DNA from: CAZOEL01 sp964578835
GTDB lineage: Bacteria > Desulfobacterota > Syntrophobacteria > Syntrophobacterales > Syntrophobacteraceae
Length of the DNA stretch: 22,146 bases
Reading direction: 5' to 3'
NCBI GenBank assembly: GCA_964578835.1
Contig: CAZOEL010000097.1
Span: 1-22,146 of the forward strand
A program made the translations under genes and the position numbers. Positions 14,545 to 22,146 of this stretch are shown here, piece by piece. The first letter of the stretch is position 1; every line of letters starts with the position of its first letter. The notes below the pieces were generated by a model. It saw nothing but the letters and a program-made list of their open reading frames with translations, did not search any database and had not been told where the DNA came from.

Positions 14545-14874
14545 GAGGCCTTGCGAGCGGCATACGACGGATCATCGCAGGCAGCCCCATTTATGTTGTT
14601 CAGTTGAGCTCATCCAGAAACTGGTTGACACTCATCGGGAATCCCCTGTATTAGAGCAAGTGTTCTCAGAATCACTCGACCTGCTGTCAAATGGCGGTCT
14701 TGCATCATTGTCGCTCGGTAACTACAATCTTGTCGCGCTTGAGGCGCCAAAGCATAAAGCCTCAGATACCCCCTTCCCAATCGGAGAGCCGAGCTTGGCT
14801 GGCAACCAACCGATAGATCCTGATAGAAAGGCTTCTCTTGCGAGCAGCTTTTTTCCGTTTCCCAGGGGGGCAAG
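14545..14874. other. Intergenic region, nothing recognised
   Basis: About 330 bp between the permease and acetyltransferase genes. Frames on both strands are short and without recognisable domains. A weak GAGGC...GCCTC dyad lies near 14741-14763. I see no terminator with a T run and no clear promoter. Confidence 0.4.
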
Positions 14875-15360
14875 GTGGACAAAGAGATGGATAAACTTAC
14901 CTTGCGTCCCGCGCGCCCTGAAGATGCCGAGTCAATTTGCCATACATACCGAACCTCCATTTTCTGCCTGTGCGCCGACCATTATTCGATTGACCAGTTG
15001 ATGGCGTGGGCTGGATACTTTGAGCCCAACGCCATTCGATTAGCCATATCCCATGAGGACAGCCGGGTTTTCGTTGTCGAAAAGAAAGGCGGGATTGTCG
15101 GATTTTCCATTCTGTACGGAGACATGCTCCGCGCGTTGTACATCGATCCCCGCACAGTCAGGAAAGGCGTAGCAACCATGCTGCTCAGAGCTACGGAAGA
15201 GGAAGCCATAAGGCGCGGAATAAGAAGAATTCATCTTCGCGCCTCGATTAATTCACGGCCTTTTTATGAAGGAAATGGCTACAGAGTGTATAAAGAGGAG
15301 GATTTCCCTTTGAACGGCGCTCCCGCCATGCTGTGCTATGCGATGGAAAAAGAGCTCTAA
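14875..15360 (+). CDS. GNAT-family N-acetyltransferase
   Basis: A 161-residue cytoplasmic acetyltransferase of the GNAT fold. It shows the N-terminal LTLRPARPEDAESI strand-helix, a central VGFSILYGDMLRALYIDP strand leading to the acetyl-CoA loop RKGVATMLL (R/Q-x-x-G-x-A pattern), and the C-terminal FYEGNGYRVYKE motif. The acceptor is unknown. The start is either GTG 14875 (AGGGGGG five bases upstream) or ATG 14887. I give the GTG for its better ribosome binding site. It stands alone between two gaps of about 330-380 bp. Confidence 0.85.
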   Translation: MDKEMDKLTLRPARPEDAESICHTYRTSIFCLCADHYSIDQLMAWAGYFEPNAIRLAISHEDSRVFVVEKKGGIVGFSILYGDMLRALYIDPRTVRKGVATMLLRATEEEAIRRGIRRIHLRASINSRPFYEGNGYRVYKEEDFPLNGAPAMLCYAMEKEL

Positions 15361-15739
15361 TGGGCGCCTTGCCTCGATTGACACCCATACCAAAACTGCC
15401 AAAAGAGGATCTCCTTTCTCGCATCTCGCCTTCTCTTGCATGCTTTGCCGCACTTGGGACGGGAATTCTGCTCCCCGGGCCATGAGATCCCTTTATTCAC
15501 AGCGCATTCAGGAAAATCCCATGAGTTGCTGGGCCGTAGACGAAAGCGATCCGCCAAGCGCCTGTCACACGCTTCTCCTATAGCGTTTCAGTGCGTTATC
15601 GAGTCCGAAAAATCCATACGAATCATTGCGGCAGCATCATAGCCTCATATAGTTTTGAGGAAGCAAGTGACTATGTTATAAAAAAAATATCAACCTGAAG
15701 ATCATTGTGAGGCGGGGAAATCGAGAAAGGAAAGTGCGG
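15361..15739. other. Intergenic region upstream of the glucan phosphorylase
   Basis: About 380 bp. Overlapping short frames on both strands are not convincing as genes. The 3' part is AT-rich and carries the candidate promoter for the phosphorylase. I recognise nothing else in it. Confidence 0.4.
15655..15682 (+). promoter_or_regulatory. Sigma-70 type promoter for the phosphorylase unit
   Basis: TTGAGG (15655-15660) and TATAAA (15677-15682) are separated by 16 bp, followed by an A-rich start region. The site lies 57 nt before the ATG. A small CCTCA...TGAGG dyad (15643-15660) overlaps the -35 box and could be an operator, but it is short. Confidence 0.5.
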
Positions 15740-17353
15740 ATGAAAATTGCATATTTCAGTATGGAAATTGGGGTTAGTGAAAACATGCCGACTTACAGCG
15801 GAGGTTTGGGCATTCTTGCAGGAGACCACGTAAAGTCTGCAGCCGACCTCAATATTCCGCTTGTCGCCGTTACTCTTCTCTACAAGCGCGGGTACTTCAT
15901 CCAGAACATCAACCCCATGGGCGAGCAGGAGGAGATGTACCCATACTTTGATCCGCGCGCCTTCATGGAGCCTCTGCCGTTCAAAGTCACAATAAGGATT
16001 GAGGGCCGCGATGTTCATGTCGGAGTATGGAAATACAACCAGATCGGTATGAACGGGCGCGTCCCGATCTACTTTCTTGACACAGACCTGCCGATAAATG
16101 CTCCGGAAGACCGTCTTATCACCCAGTTTCTCTATGGCGGCGACCATCACACGCGCATTTGCCAGGAAGCCGTTCTCGGAATCGGCGGCTACATGGCTTT
16201 GAAAAGACTCGAGCGGGATATCACCACATTTCACATGAATGAAGGTCATGCGGTTTTCCTCACCCTTGCGCTGCTCAAAGATCTTGGAAGCGAAGCAAAA
16301 GTGCGCGAAAAATGCGTGTTTACAACCCATACCCCCGTTCCAGCCGGTCATGATAAGTTTTCTTATGACTTGGCCGGAAGAGTTCTCTCCGAATATCTGC
16401 CGCCCAATATCCGCAGCCTCGCGGGTGGGGACATTTTGAACACAACCATTCTTGCGCTCAACTTATCCCGCGCCAGCAACGGAGTTAGCGAGCTTCACGG
16501 CGAGATTTCGAGGCAAATGTTTCCCGGCTACAATATTGGCCACATCACCAACGGCGTGCATCACCTCACATGGACGGGTCCAGAATTTCAAGCTCTCTTT
16601 GATAAATACACCCCTAACTGGCGCCAGCAGCCCAAAGCGTTGAGCGGAGCGGACGTCATTCCCGACGATGAATTGAAGGCCGCAAAATTGCTCGCGAAAA
16701 AGCGGCTGATCAGCTATGTCAATTCCGTAACGGCTGTCGGCTTCACAGACGAACTGCTCACGATATGCTTCGCTCGAAGGGCCGCCGCCTACAAACGCGC
16801 AACTCTTATCTTCAGCGATCTGGAGTTCCTCTTCAACCTCTCTTATGATCGGGTTCAGTTTATTTTCGCCGGCAAGGCCCATCCGCAGGATCTTCCGGGC
16901 AAAGATCTCATAAAGGAGATCGTTCACATAGGCAAGCAGTACGAAAAACAGCTCCGGCTCGTTGTCCTCCCCAACTACAACATCTGGCTCGCATCGCTTA
17001 TGGTCCAGGGCACCGACGTGTGGCTCAATACCCCGAGGCGTCCTCGAGAAGCGAGCGGCACAAGCGGGATGAAAGTATGCTTCAACGGCGGCGTCAATAT
17101 GAGCGTGCTCGATGGGTGGTGGAGAGAAGCGTGCCGCAACCGCGTCAACGGCTGGGCCATCGGCGATGACGAGGATCAGTCGGATGAAGGCGCCGCCGCC
17201 GATCTCTACCAGGATCTCGATGACATGGTGACTACTTACTACGCCAATCCCAAACACTGGTGCTCCATCATGAAGCGCTCCATCGCGGATATCGGCCCGG
17301 TCTTCAACACGCACAGGATGGTTTCCGATTACCTGCATAAGTACTATATTTAG
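15740..17353 (+). CDS. glgP: Alpha-glucan phosphorylase, catalytic core form (GT35)
   Basis: A 537-residue phosphorylase of the short bacterial/archaeal alpha-glucan family. It releases glucose-1-phosphate from storage alpha-glucans using phosphate and pyridoxal phosphate. The signature EASGTSGMK (437-445) contains the PLP-binding Lys445. Other conserved stretches are SMEIGVSENMPTYSGGLGIL near the N-terminus, FHMNEGHAVFL, FTTHTPVPAGHDKF, HITNGVHHLTW and GWAIGDDEDQSD. It lacks the DUF3417 N-terminal domain of longer relatives: the protein begins exactly at the catalytic core. The start is ATG 15740 after GAAAGGAAAG, not an upstream GTG at 15707. It is followed 38 nt later by a small B12-fold protein in the same direction. 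The family is certain; the exact glucan (glycogen or maltodextrin) is not. Confidence 0.93.
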   Translation: MKIAYFSMEIGVSENMPTYSGGLGILAGDHVKSAADLNIPLVAVTLLYKRGYFIQNINPMGEQEEMYPYFDPRAFMEPLPFKVTIRIEGRDVHVGVWKYNQIGMNGRVPIYFLDTDLPINAPEDRLITQFLYGGDHHTRICQEAVLGIGGYMALKRLERDITTFHMNEGHAVFLTLALLKDLGSEAKVREKCVFTTHTPVPAGHDKFSYDLAGRVLSEYLPPNIRSLAGGDILNTTILALNLSRASNGVSELHGEISRQMFPGYNIGHITNGVHHLTWTGPEFQALFDKYTPNWRQQPKALSGADVIPDDELKAAKLLAKKRLISYVNSVTAVGFTDELLTICFARRAAAYKRATLIFSDLEFLFNLSYDRVQFIFAGKAHPQDLPGKDLIKEIVHIGKQYEKQLRLVVLPNYNIWLASLMVQGTDVWLNTPRRPREASGTSGMKVCFNGGVNMSVLDGWWREACRNRVNGWAIGDDEDQSDEGAAADLYQDLDDMVTTYYANPKHWCSIMKRSIADIGPVFNTHRMVSDYLHKYYI

Positions 17354-17391
17354 CGGGAATGCAGAGACGCGGGAAGGATGGACATTCAGCA

Positions 17392-17790
17392 ATGAGCGAG
17401 AGAAAAGTTCGAATTCTTATGGCAAAGATTGGCGAGGGATACGAGATTGGGGTTATGAAGCTCGCCAGGGCTTTCAGCGAGGCGGGCTTTGAAGTGATCT
17501 ACACCGAACTGCAGGACCCGAGAGCGATTGTCGCCTCGGCCATCCAGGAGTCGGTTGACCATATCGGGATCACGATCCTGCCGGACGCTAAATTCGAGCT
17601 TTTCTCCGAGATCTTTGCTCTGCTCAGGGCAGAGGAATCTTCAGACATCCGTATAACAGCCGGCGGGTTCATTAACGACGAAGATGCGTTACGGCTAAAG
17701 GCAATGGGAATAGCTGAGGTTTTTTCCAAAGGCGCTACAAACGAAGAGCTCATCGCGTGGGCGAAGGAGAACATCAAACCGCTGGAATAA
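17392..17790 (+). CDS. B12-binding-fold protein lacking the cobalamin histidine
   Basis: A 132-residue Rossmann-like protein. It aligns by eye with the C-terminal cobalamin-binding domain of methylmalonyl-CoA mutase: VRILMAKIGEGYEIGVMKLA at the N-terminus, FEVIYTELQDP, IGITILPDAK, and ITAGGFINDEDALRLKAMGI. The GG of the third motif is kept. In the first motif the family has D-x-H-x-x-G; here it reads EGYEIG, with Tyr in the histidine position and one residue fewer. In the second motif the usual S-x-L...GH has become TILPDAK. Axial cobalt ligation as in the mutase is therefore unlikely, and it may be a non-cobalamin variant. No mutase large subunit lies in the window. The start at 17392 fits the family, with a GGAAGGATGG upstream; an in-frame ATG at 17359 would add 11 unlikely residues. 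It probably shares the phosphorylase transcript. Confidence 0.78.
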   Translation: MSERKVRILMAKIGEGYEIGVMKLARAFSEAGFEVIYTELQDPRAIVASAIQESVDHIGITILPDAKFELFSEIFALLRAEESSDIRITAGGFINDEDALRLKAMGIAEVFSKGATNEELIAWAKENIKPLE

Positions 17791-17804
17791 ATAGCTCCAA
17801 ATGA

Positions 17805-18383
17805 TCAGGGCGCGAAGACTTCTTTCAGGTCTATTACGAGCCCACCGATCACCGCCGATTCCACTTTGTCTTCCTCAGAGTAGATCCCGGGTCTGCCATA
17901 GAGTCCACCTTCGTTCATCCGGTAGATCATGACGATTTTGTCTACCGGATGCGCGATCCAGTATTCGCGGACCCCATGCTTTTCGTACAGGGCGAGCTTG
18001 CGTATGAAGTCCTGCGTAACCGTCGATGGGGAGACTATCTCTATGATCCAATCCGGAGCCCCTCGGCATCCCCTGTCGTCAAGCTTCGCCCGCTCGCAAA
18101 TCACGGAAATGTCCGGCTGAACCACTGTGCCAATCATCTCATCGGCTTCATCCGCATCCGGAAGGCGCACATCGAACGGCGCCACATACACTTCGCAAGG
18201 AGATCCGCCAAAGAAATGATTCGAAATCTGCCTGGAAAGCTCGACCAAGATTTTTTGATGTCTTCTCGACGGAGCAGGCGTCATGTCATAAACCAAACCG
18301 TCGATCAGCTCGCATCTTCCTTCCTGGCTCCATTCAAGGTAATCGCCGTAAGTATAACGGCTCTGCTTGGCGAGTCTTTGCAT
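17805..18383 (-). CDS. Uma2-family (DUF820) restriction-endonuclease-fold protein
   Basis: A 192-residue protein of the Uma2/DUF820 family, which has a PD-(D/E)xK nuclease-like fold. Seen are YTYGDYLEWSQEGRCELIDG at the N-terminus, the core acidic motif VVQPDISVIC and GAPDWIIEIVSPST with the expected Asp and Glu, and the following KLALYEKHGVREYWIAHP. The family's cellular role is not established. The start at 18383 has AGGAG about 9 nt upstream. It converges on the B12-fold gene with only 14 nt between stops. It lies 84 nt downstream of the HlyD-type gene on the same strand, and whether it is part of that operon is unclear. Confidence 0.88.
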   Translation of the reverse strand: MQRLAKQSRYTYGDYLEWSQEGRCELIDGLVYDMTPAPSRRHQKILVELSRQISNHFFGGSPCEVYVAPFDVRLPDADEADEMIGTVVQPDISVICERAKLDDRGCRGAPDWIIEIVSPSTVTQDFIRKLALYEKHGVREYWIAHPVDKIVMIYRMNEGGLYGRPGIYSEEDKVESAVIGGLVIDLKEVFAP

Positions 18384-18467
18384 AGGGTGAGGCTCCTCTT
18401 TTCTTGTTTGTACATAAACCTTAACGGCACTTTAACATTTTGCCGCCAATCATGCTGAATATTTTCC

Positions 18468-19670
18468 TCAGCGAGGGCTCACGGACGCGTTATCCCTGAT
18501 CTTATCGCTCGGATAGGCAATCACTTCTTCATTTTCGTCTATCCCGCCGAGCACTTCGGCTTCCAGATCGTTGCGTTTTCCTATTCGAACAGGACGCAGA
18601 ACGGCTTTGCCCTTTTGATGCACGAACACGCTCCATTCTCCCGCCTGCCTGAACAGAGCCCCGGTCGGAATCTTCAACACATCTTCCGCTTCCGCTACGA
18701 CGATTCGGGCATCGACCCGGAAACCATCTCCCAAGCTGCTCCACTTTTCAGCGGGATCGACAATATCGATGATGACATTAACGCGCTGTTCCTCTACTCC
18801 CAAGGCGGATATTTTAGTGAAGCCCGAAGGCTCGACCAGTCTCACTCGTCCCATGAGCGAGCCGCCTCCACCCCAGCGGTCCAAAAATGTCTTTGCTCCA
18901 GGTTTGATTTTCACCCCGTCGCTTGAAAGCACATCCACTTCGACCTCGAGATTCGAAGGGTCCCCCAGTTCGACCAGCTGTTCGCCTGAAAGCGCAGTTC
19001 CCTCACTCTCCTTGAAGACCCGAAGCACCAATCCGGATATGGGAGAAAATATCTCAAAGCGATCGAGGTTACTCTTAGCTAAAGAGACGTTCGACTTTAA
19101 CAAAAGCAAAGCGGCTTTGGCCTGCTCCAGCTCGAACTCAGCCACTCGAGATCCGAACTGCTCCGCTTCAACCGTCTCTGCGGCCATTCGCTCTCTTGCA
19201 ATGGCGTCGTCGACCTCCTGGCGGGATACGGCTCTGCGCTCATGGGCTTGCTGCAATCGGCTCAAATGTATCCCGGCAAGCTCATGGTCTGCTTTCGCTC
19301 GTCTCAAAGTGTGGACGGATCTATCCTTAGAAGCCTGTGCGGCTCTGACTCGAGCTTCCGCCTGCGTGATCTCCCGAATGTTCAAGAGATCGGGAGCAGC
19401 GGGCACAATGGCCGCAATGAGCGTCTTTCCTTCTTCTATCTTGTCGCCTGGATCGAGCTCAATGCGGATAAGTCGTCCCGTCAGAGGGGTCGACACGGTG
19501 AAACGCTCCTTTACCCGCGTCTTTCCATCTTCCTCGACAGTCACCACGATCGGGCCGCGAACCGCCGGCGTCAGATCGACAGGGATGGGTTTGGGGAGCG
19601 CCGCGTAGCTGAGAATTCCAGCTACAGCAGCGCCACATGTTATCAGAACGAGCTTTTTTGAGCGTCGCAT
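18468..19670 (-). CDS. HlyD/MacA-type periplasmic adaptor of an ABC exporter
   Basis: A 400-residue membrane fusion protein. It has an N-terminal membrane anchor (KLVLITCGAAVAGILSYAAL, about 6-25) and a lipoyl/barrel-sandwich half (RLIRIELDPGDKIEEGKTLI). A long alpha-helical hairpin rich in Ala, Gln, Arg and Glu (about 95-200) follows. The second lipoyl half (FSPISGLVLRVF), a beta-barrel domain and a C-terminal membrane-proximal domain complete it. It would link an inner-membrane ABC transporter to an outer-membrane channel. The start lies 4 nt after the permease stop, with AGGA within the permease's final codons, so the two are co-translated. No outer-membrane factor gene is seen. The substrate is unknown. 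Confidence 0.9.
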   Translation of the reverse strand: MRRSKKLVLITCGAAVAGILSYAALPKPIPVDLTPAVRGPIVVTVEEDGKTRVKERFTVSTPLTGRLIRIELDPGDKIEEGKTLIAAIVPAAPDLLNIREITQAEARVRAAQASKDRSVHTLRRAKADHELAGIHLSRLQQAHERRAVSRQEVDDAIARERMAAETVEAEQFGSRVAEFELEQAKAALLLLKSNVSLAKSNLDRFEIFSPISGLVLRVFKESEGTALSGEQLVELGDPSNLEVEVDVLSSDGVKIKPGAKTFLDRWGGGGSLMGRVRLVEPSGFTKISALGVEEQRVNVIIDIVDPAEKWSSLGDGFRVDARIVVAEAEDVLKIPTGALFRQAGEWSVFVHQKGKAVLRPVRIGKRNDLEAEVLGGIDENEEVIAYPSDKIRDNASVSPR

Positions 19671-19674
19671 GGCG

Positions 19675-22038
19675 TCAATCCTGATATTTCAATACCGATA
19701 CGAGATTCAACCGATCTATTCTCCGGCGAGCGGCGAGTCCGGACAAGATAGTCGCCAGCACAACGGCTACGGCGGCAAAAGCATAAGTTGAAAAGTCGAT
19801 AACAAGCGGGAACCGCTGGCTTTCCGTCTCCAGAGCCCGCACCGTGAAAGCCGCAAGACCGCGACCAAGCGCAAGCCCGAGAGGAACTGCAACCGAAGTC
19901 AGCACCGCGATCTCTCCCAATAGAAGCACGGAAACCTCTCCTCGGGTGAAACCGAGAACCCGAAGAGTCGCCAGTTCGCGAGTCCGTTCCGAAAGGGTTA
20001 CATGAACGCTGTTGTAGACGACTCCCGCGGCAATGATGCAGGAAAAAACAAGATAAAAGGACTGCATAATGAGAAGGTTCTCGGCCAAAAGCTTCTCAAA
20101 GTTGACCAGCGCCGCCTTCTTAAGCGATGACGCGGCAATGGCCGGCGTATTTTTGAGCTCACGGTAAAGTCGGTCAACATCATTCGGGTCAACCGCCGCG
20201 AACGCCCCCGATATGACATCGCCTTCGCGCATCAATCGGTTCAAGGCGCTCAAAGACATATAAGCCGAGATTCCTGAAAAGTCATTGACCAGAGCTGAGA
20301 CCATCACTTCCCGAACAGGTCGCAATCCTTCCATTACTTCCACTGTCAACGTATCTCCCTCGCGCGCGCCAAGCACTTCCGCAAGCTTTTCGGAAAGTGC
20401 GATGCCGTGATCGGGAAGATGAACCGGGAGCTCGTTCCTGTCCAACAAGCGATACAGCTCACGATCCGGCGCAAGCCCGAGGATGGCGGTGCGCTTGGAA
20501 CGGTGCTCGAAGCGAATTCGAACGGGCGCGCTCCGAAAGGGCTCCGCCCTCCACACGCCCGGAAGGTGAGAAATATTCCGCAACGCCGGCGTGGATCGTG
20601 GTTCGATGAGATTGAGGCTGATATCCTGCCTTTGTGAGATCCGAAACTGAAAATCAATCAGATACTCTGCCGCATCGGCGAAAAAGTTGCCGAGTATCAA
20701 TACCGCCACCGAAAGAGCGATGCCCAAGCATGAAAGAAGCGCCCTTGTGGGCCGTCGCTCGATTTGTCTCAGGATCATGCGAAAAGGAGGCGAAAAGAAG
20801 CGCTGAAGGCCGATGCGCTCGAGCAAGGTCGGGCTGTAAGCGCCGGGCGGCTCCGGACGCATTGCCTCAGCCGGGGCGAGCCGCACGGCGCGACTCACGG
20901 CGCTCAGGACGCCAAGGCAGGCGGCGGACCCCGCGATTAGAACCGCAAGACAGATGACCAAAAGATCTACGTGGTAGGAAAAAGCAGGAAAACGGAAATA
21001 CAAAGCATACATTTCCGTAAGGCTGCGCCCGAGCCAGATCCCCACCAATACTCCTAACGCCGCGCCTAAAAACATTATCGAGAGAGCAAATTTCAAATAA
21101 TGCAAGCCGATTTGCATCCTGCTGTAGCCAAATGCTTTGAGCGTTGCTATCTGTTCGCGCTGAGCGTTGATGAGCCTTGATAAAACGATGTTGATGATGA
21201 AGGCGGCAATGGATAGAAATAGGGAGGGAGTGATCATGCTCATGCCGCGAAGCTGCTTCATCTCATCCGAGATCAAACGATGAGATAGCTGATCTTCTCT
21301 TCCGAAAGATCCCTGACCTCCGTATGGCTCAATCAAACGGTCGAGCCTGAGAAGCACATCCGGCTCCGAGGCGCCTGGCATCAGGGACAGAGAGACATCA
21401 TTGAAGGCCCCTTCGAGGTCATAGGCTGTGGAAAGCTCTTCGCGCTCCATCCAGAAGACTCCGAAGCGTTTGTTGTCGGGAACGATGTCGCCAGGCCGAA
21501 TTTGGTAAATGTACTCTGGCGAGATCGCTATCCCGACTATTCTCAAGGTGTCGAGTCGCCCGTTGATTACAGCTCTTATCGCATCGCCGGGCTTTAGTCC
21601 GTGAGCTTCGGCAAACGGCTCGCTCGCCAGCGCCTCTCCTTTTCGACCAGGCTCTATGAAGCGCCCGCTACGAAGATGAAGCCTGTTGAGACCCCTATGG
21701 AGATGCTGAGAAATGGAGACAAGTCTTCCGACAACAGGTTCCGCCATACCGGGTATGTCAAGCATGACGTCGACAACTGTCCGAGGTTCGACTTGCGCAA
21801 CCCCCGGGATCTCGGCAATGCGCTCCTTGAGCGCGTCAGGCGCCCTCTTGAGACGCGCGAAGAGGTGAGCGAAGCGATATTGATCGTAGTAGGCTTCCTG
21901 AGCGGATTTCAAAGATGCCAAGGTCGTCAGCGACATTACAAAGACGGCTACTCCACACGCCATGACAAGGGAGATAGCAAACGCTTGCCCCTTCATGTTC
22001 AAGAGATCGCGGAATAGCTTTCGGTCGAGCGCCTTCAT
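19675..22038 (-). CDS. ABC transporter permease with two FtsX domains
   Basis: A 787-residue inner-membrane permease of the MacB/FtsX superfamily in its duplicated form. It has an N-terminal TM (QAFAISLVMACGVAVFVMSL), a large external domain, then a first FtsX block of three TMs (about 265-375). A second N-terminal TM near 435-455 and a second external domain follow, and a second FtsX block (about 655-785) ends it. Each FtsX block has the typical coupling segment: REQIATLKAFGYSRMQIGLH in the first and RTRELATLRVLGFTRGEVSV in the second. I start at ATG 22038 (MKALDRKLFRDLLNMKGQ) because the family begins there and the upstream extension overlaps the end of the ATPase gene. It sits 7 nt after that ATPase gene and 4 nt before the adaptor gene. 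It probably exports a hydrophobic compound, lipid or peptide; that is inference. Confidence 0.9.
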   Translation of the reverse strand: MKALDRKLFRDLLNMKGQAFAISLVMACGVAVFVMSLTTLASLKSAQEAYYDQYRFAHLFARLKRAPDALKERIAEIPGVAQVEPRTVVDVMLDIPGMAEPVVGRLVSISQHLHRGLNRLHLRSGRFIEPGRKGEALASEPFAEAHGLKPGDAIRAVINGRLDTLRIVGIAISPEYIYQIRPGDIVPDNKRFGVFWMEREELSTAYDLEGAFNDVSLSLMPGASEPDVLLRLDRLIEPYGGQGSFGREDQLSHRLISDEMKQLRGMSMITPSLFLSIAAFIINIVLSRLINAQREQIATLKAFGYSRMQIGLHYLKFALSIMFLGAALGVLVGIWLGRSLTEMYALYFRFPAFSYHVDLLVICLAVLIAGSAACLGVLSAVSRAVRLAPAEAMRPEPPGAYSPTLLERIGLQRFFSPPFRMILRQIERRPTRALLSCLGIALSVAVLILGNFFADAAEYLIDFQFRISQRQDISLNLIEPRSTPALRNISHLPGVWRAEPFRSAPVRIRFEHRSKRTAILGLAPDRELYRLLDRNELPVHLPDHGIALSEKLAEVLGAREGDTLTVEVMEGLRPVREVMVSALVNDFSGISAYMSLSALNRLMREGDVISGAFAAVDPNDVDRLYRELKNTPAIAASSLKKAALVNFEKLLAENLLIMQSFYLVFSCIIAAGVVYNSVHVTLSERTRELATLRVLGFTRGEVSVLLLGEIAVLTSVAVPLGLALGRGLAAFTVRALETESQRFPLVIDFSTYAFAAVAVVLATILSGLAARRRIDRLNLVSVLKYQD

Positions 22039-22045
22039 GTCCGTT

Positions 22046-22146
22046 TCACCACGCCAGGCTTCCCGCCGCGACTTTTTTTTCATTCCGGCGGACGCTGACG
22101 ATCCTGCCACCCGAGAGAAAAATCACCCGGTCCGCCATCTCAGAGA
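22046..22146 (-). CDS. ABC transporter ATPase subunit, C-terminal end only
   Basis: The minus strand is open from the window edge (first full codon at 22144) to a TGA at 22046-22048. It encodes SEMADRVIFLSGGRIVSVRR and then a short tail ending in SLAW. The phrase ADRVIxLxxGRIV is the segment after the H-loop in MacB/LolD-type ATPases. The stop lies 7 nt before the permease start, so this is the first visible gene of the export operon. A run of eight As near the end of the gene could make assemblies error-prone here. Confidence 0.82.
   Translation of the reverse strand, partial: SEMADRVIFLSGGRIVSVRRNEKKVAAGSLAW

Noticed and set aside
16463..17392. 309-codon antisense ORF over the glucan phosphorylase
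   Set aside because: It mirrors conserved phosphorylase codons and has no independent domain or ribosome binding site.

Overview
The window looks like chromosomal DNA of a strictly anaerobic bacterium, most likely a member of the Desulfobacterota / former Deltaproteobacteria. This rests on gene content rather than any marker gene. The content includes an oxygen-sensitive tungsten-type aldehyde ferredoxin oxidoreductase, a stand-alone FmdE-type protein with a zinc finger, a PaaK-type CoA ligase with a small coiled-coil partner, PAS-rich sensors with a sigma-54 activator, and a HAMP/TSUP gene pair. No rRNA, tRNA, CRISPR array, integrase or transposase was seen.

Left part (1-8336, all minus strand). 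A PAS5-GAF histidine kinase (5028-8336) is followed by a PAS4-AAA+-Fis sigma-54 activator (2362-4980). Then comes a ~630 bp gap holding a good -24/-12 promoter (2006-2021) and several copies of a TTTTGGCGCA motif. A phenylacetate-CoA ligase-like enzyme (397-1731) and a small coiled-coil protein (176-367) follow. The layout suggests a sensory module that switches on the downstream acyl/aryl-CoA ligase operon from a sigma-54 promoter. Neither sensory protein has a receiver domain, so the signal path is not a textbook phosphorelay.

Middle part (8337-13020). About 1 kb without a convincing gene contains a compact nested inverted-repeat element (8867-9053). It is followed by a DUF2087 protein (9345-9887), a second inverted-repeat patch (9923-10043), and a convergent pair: FmdE-like protein (+, 10159-10752) and aldehyde ferredoxin oxidoreductase (-, 10789-12735).

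Right part, plus strand (13021-17790). A possible sigma-54 promoter (12944-12960) precedes two tiny ORFs, a two-TM HAMP protein without an output domain (13159-13776) and a TauE/SafE permease (13780-14544). Then come a GNAT acetyltransferase (14875-15360) and a two-gene unit: an alpha-glucan phosphorylase catalytic core (15740-17353) and a B12-binding-fold protein that has lost the cobalamin histidine (17392-17790).

Right end, minus strand (17805-22146). There is a Uma2-family nuclease-like protein. A MacAB-like export operon is transcribed from beyond the window edge in the order ATPase (only its C-terminus is present), double-FtsX permease, HlyD-type adaptor.
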